Assembly (NCBI RefSeq): GCF_015209745.1
Contig: NZ_CP063657.1
Location: 372,001-436,000, forward strand
DNA length: 64,000 bases
Reading direction: 5' to 3'
Origin: Lysobacter avium
Lineage (GTDB): Bacteria; Pseudomonadota; Gammaproteobacteria; Xanthomonadales; Xanthomonadaceae
The notes below the pieces were generated by a model, which ran no database searches, was not told the DNA's origin, and was given only the letters and a program-made list of their open reading frames with translations. How positions within the stretch are numbered: position 1 is the stretch's first letter; each line of letters begins with the position of its first letter. Positions 63,835-64,000 of this stretch are shown piece after piece. The position numbers and the translations under genes were made by a program.

Positions 63835-64000
63835 ATGGACACACCGATGCCGCACAAGAACCGACTCACCCTCGCCATCCTCGGCGCCGCACTGGCGATG
63901 ATGACGCTTCCCGCGTGCGCCGCTGACGCGGGCGCTGGCTTTGCGAGCGCGCCGGGCTACGTCGAGGTCGACTTCGACAACCTGCAGTGGGACGACTACT
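63835..64000 (+). CDS. N-terminal part of an exported protein, possibly a lipoprotein
   Basis: The first 55 residues of a protein cut by the window edge. AGGAG lies upstream of the ATG. A signal sequence (basic MPHKNR, hydrophobic to residue 27) ends in L-P-A-C-A-A, which can be read as a lipobox or as a signal-peptidase-I site. The mature part begins D-A-G-A-G and continues G-Y-V-E-V-D-F. Too little is visible to name the family; some short secreted DUF4252-like proteins look similar. It is divergent from cutA across a 214-base gap. Confidence 0.6.
   Translation, partial: MDTPMPHKNRLTLAILGAALAMMTLPACAADAGAGFASAPGYVEVDFDNLQWDDY

Overview
The window is a gene-dense, GC-rich stretch of a gammaproteobacterial chromosome. 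Gene content and order point to Xanthomonadaceae (Lysobacter/Luteimonas/Xanthomonas relatives): tryptophanyl-tRNA synthetase with a long C-terminal extension, a Fis-like regulator that appears to start at TTG between purH and a zinc-ribbon DUF3426-type protein, split pyruvate-type E1 alpha/E1 beta/E2 genes, and a 4-hydroxyphenylpyruvate/homogentisate dioxygenase pair. The genus assignment is inference. No rRNA genes, CRISPR array, insertion sequence or prophage were seen, and no gene-free stretch exceeds 300 bases.

Layout. 1-13 kb: the end of an unidentified gene, tRNA-Thr, arginase, an entericidin-like lipoprotein, a CsbD-like protein, trpS, the 2-oxoacid dehydrogenase operon (minus strand), tryptophan 2,3-dioxygenase, a POT peptide transporter, then a MarR regulator divergent from hpd-hmgA. 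This is largely amino-acid and peptide catabolism. 13-18 kb: a lipoprotein, then a minus-strand TPP riboswitch controlling a TonB-dependent receptor and a PnuC/PnuT transporter, with an APH-type kinase just upstream of the riboswitch; together they read as a thiamine uptake locus. 18-24 kb: a complete Mrp-type Na+/H+ antiporter operon with fused A/B. 24-29 kb: epimerase, EamA permease, Mpo1-like protein, purC, a small DnaJ protein and rpe.

29-35 kb is the accessory part: a RES-Xre toxin-antitoxin pair, a P1B-type metal ATPase, a PEP-mutase/isocitrate-lyase superfamily enzyme, and a divergent HEPN / VWA-HD gene group next to tRNA-Met. 35-42 kb: rppH, the iron-store pair bfd and bfr, a DUF4126 protein, a bactofilin flanked by two paralogous coiled-coil membrane proteins, erpA-nudC and ampE. 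42-46 kb: an LplT-like permease/acyltransferase fusion, purD and a TIGR01777 epimerase. 46.7-52.4 kb: a VgrG / Tle4-like lipase / Tli4-like immunity cassette of a type VI secretion system, of lower GC in its distal half, followed by a MATE exporter. 53.8-63.6 kb: a minus-strand housekeeping block (cutA, dsbD, tlpA-like, aroQ, accB, accC, prmA, DUF3426-like, fis, purH). The window ends in a truncated exported protein.

Best candidates for unusual biology are the HEPN/VWA/HD group, the bactofilin flanked by duplicated coiled-coil proteins, the thiamine locus with a TonB receptor under a TPP riboswitch, the VgrG-Tle4-Tli4 cassette lying between purH and purD, and a DsbD with two N-terminal disulfide domains.
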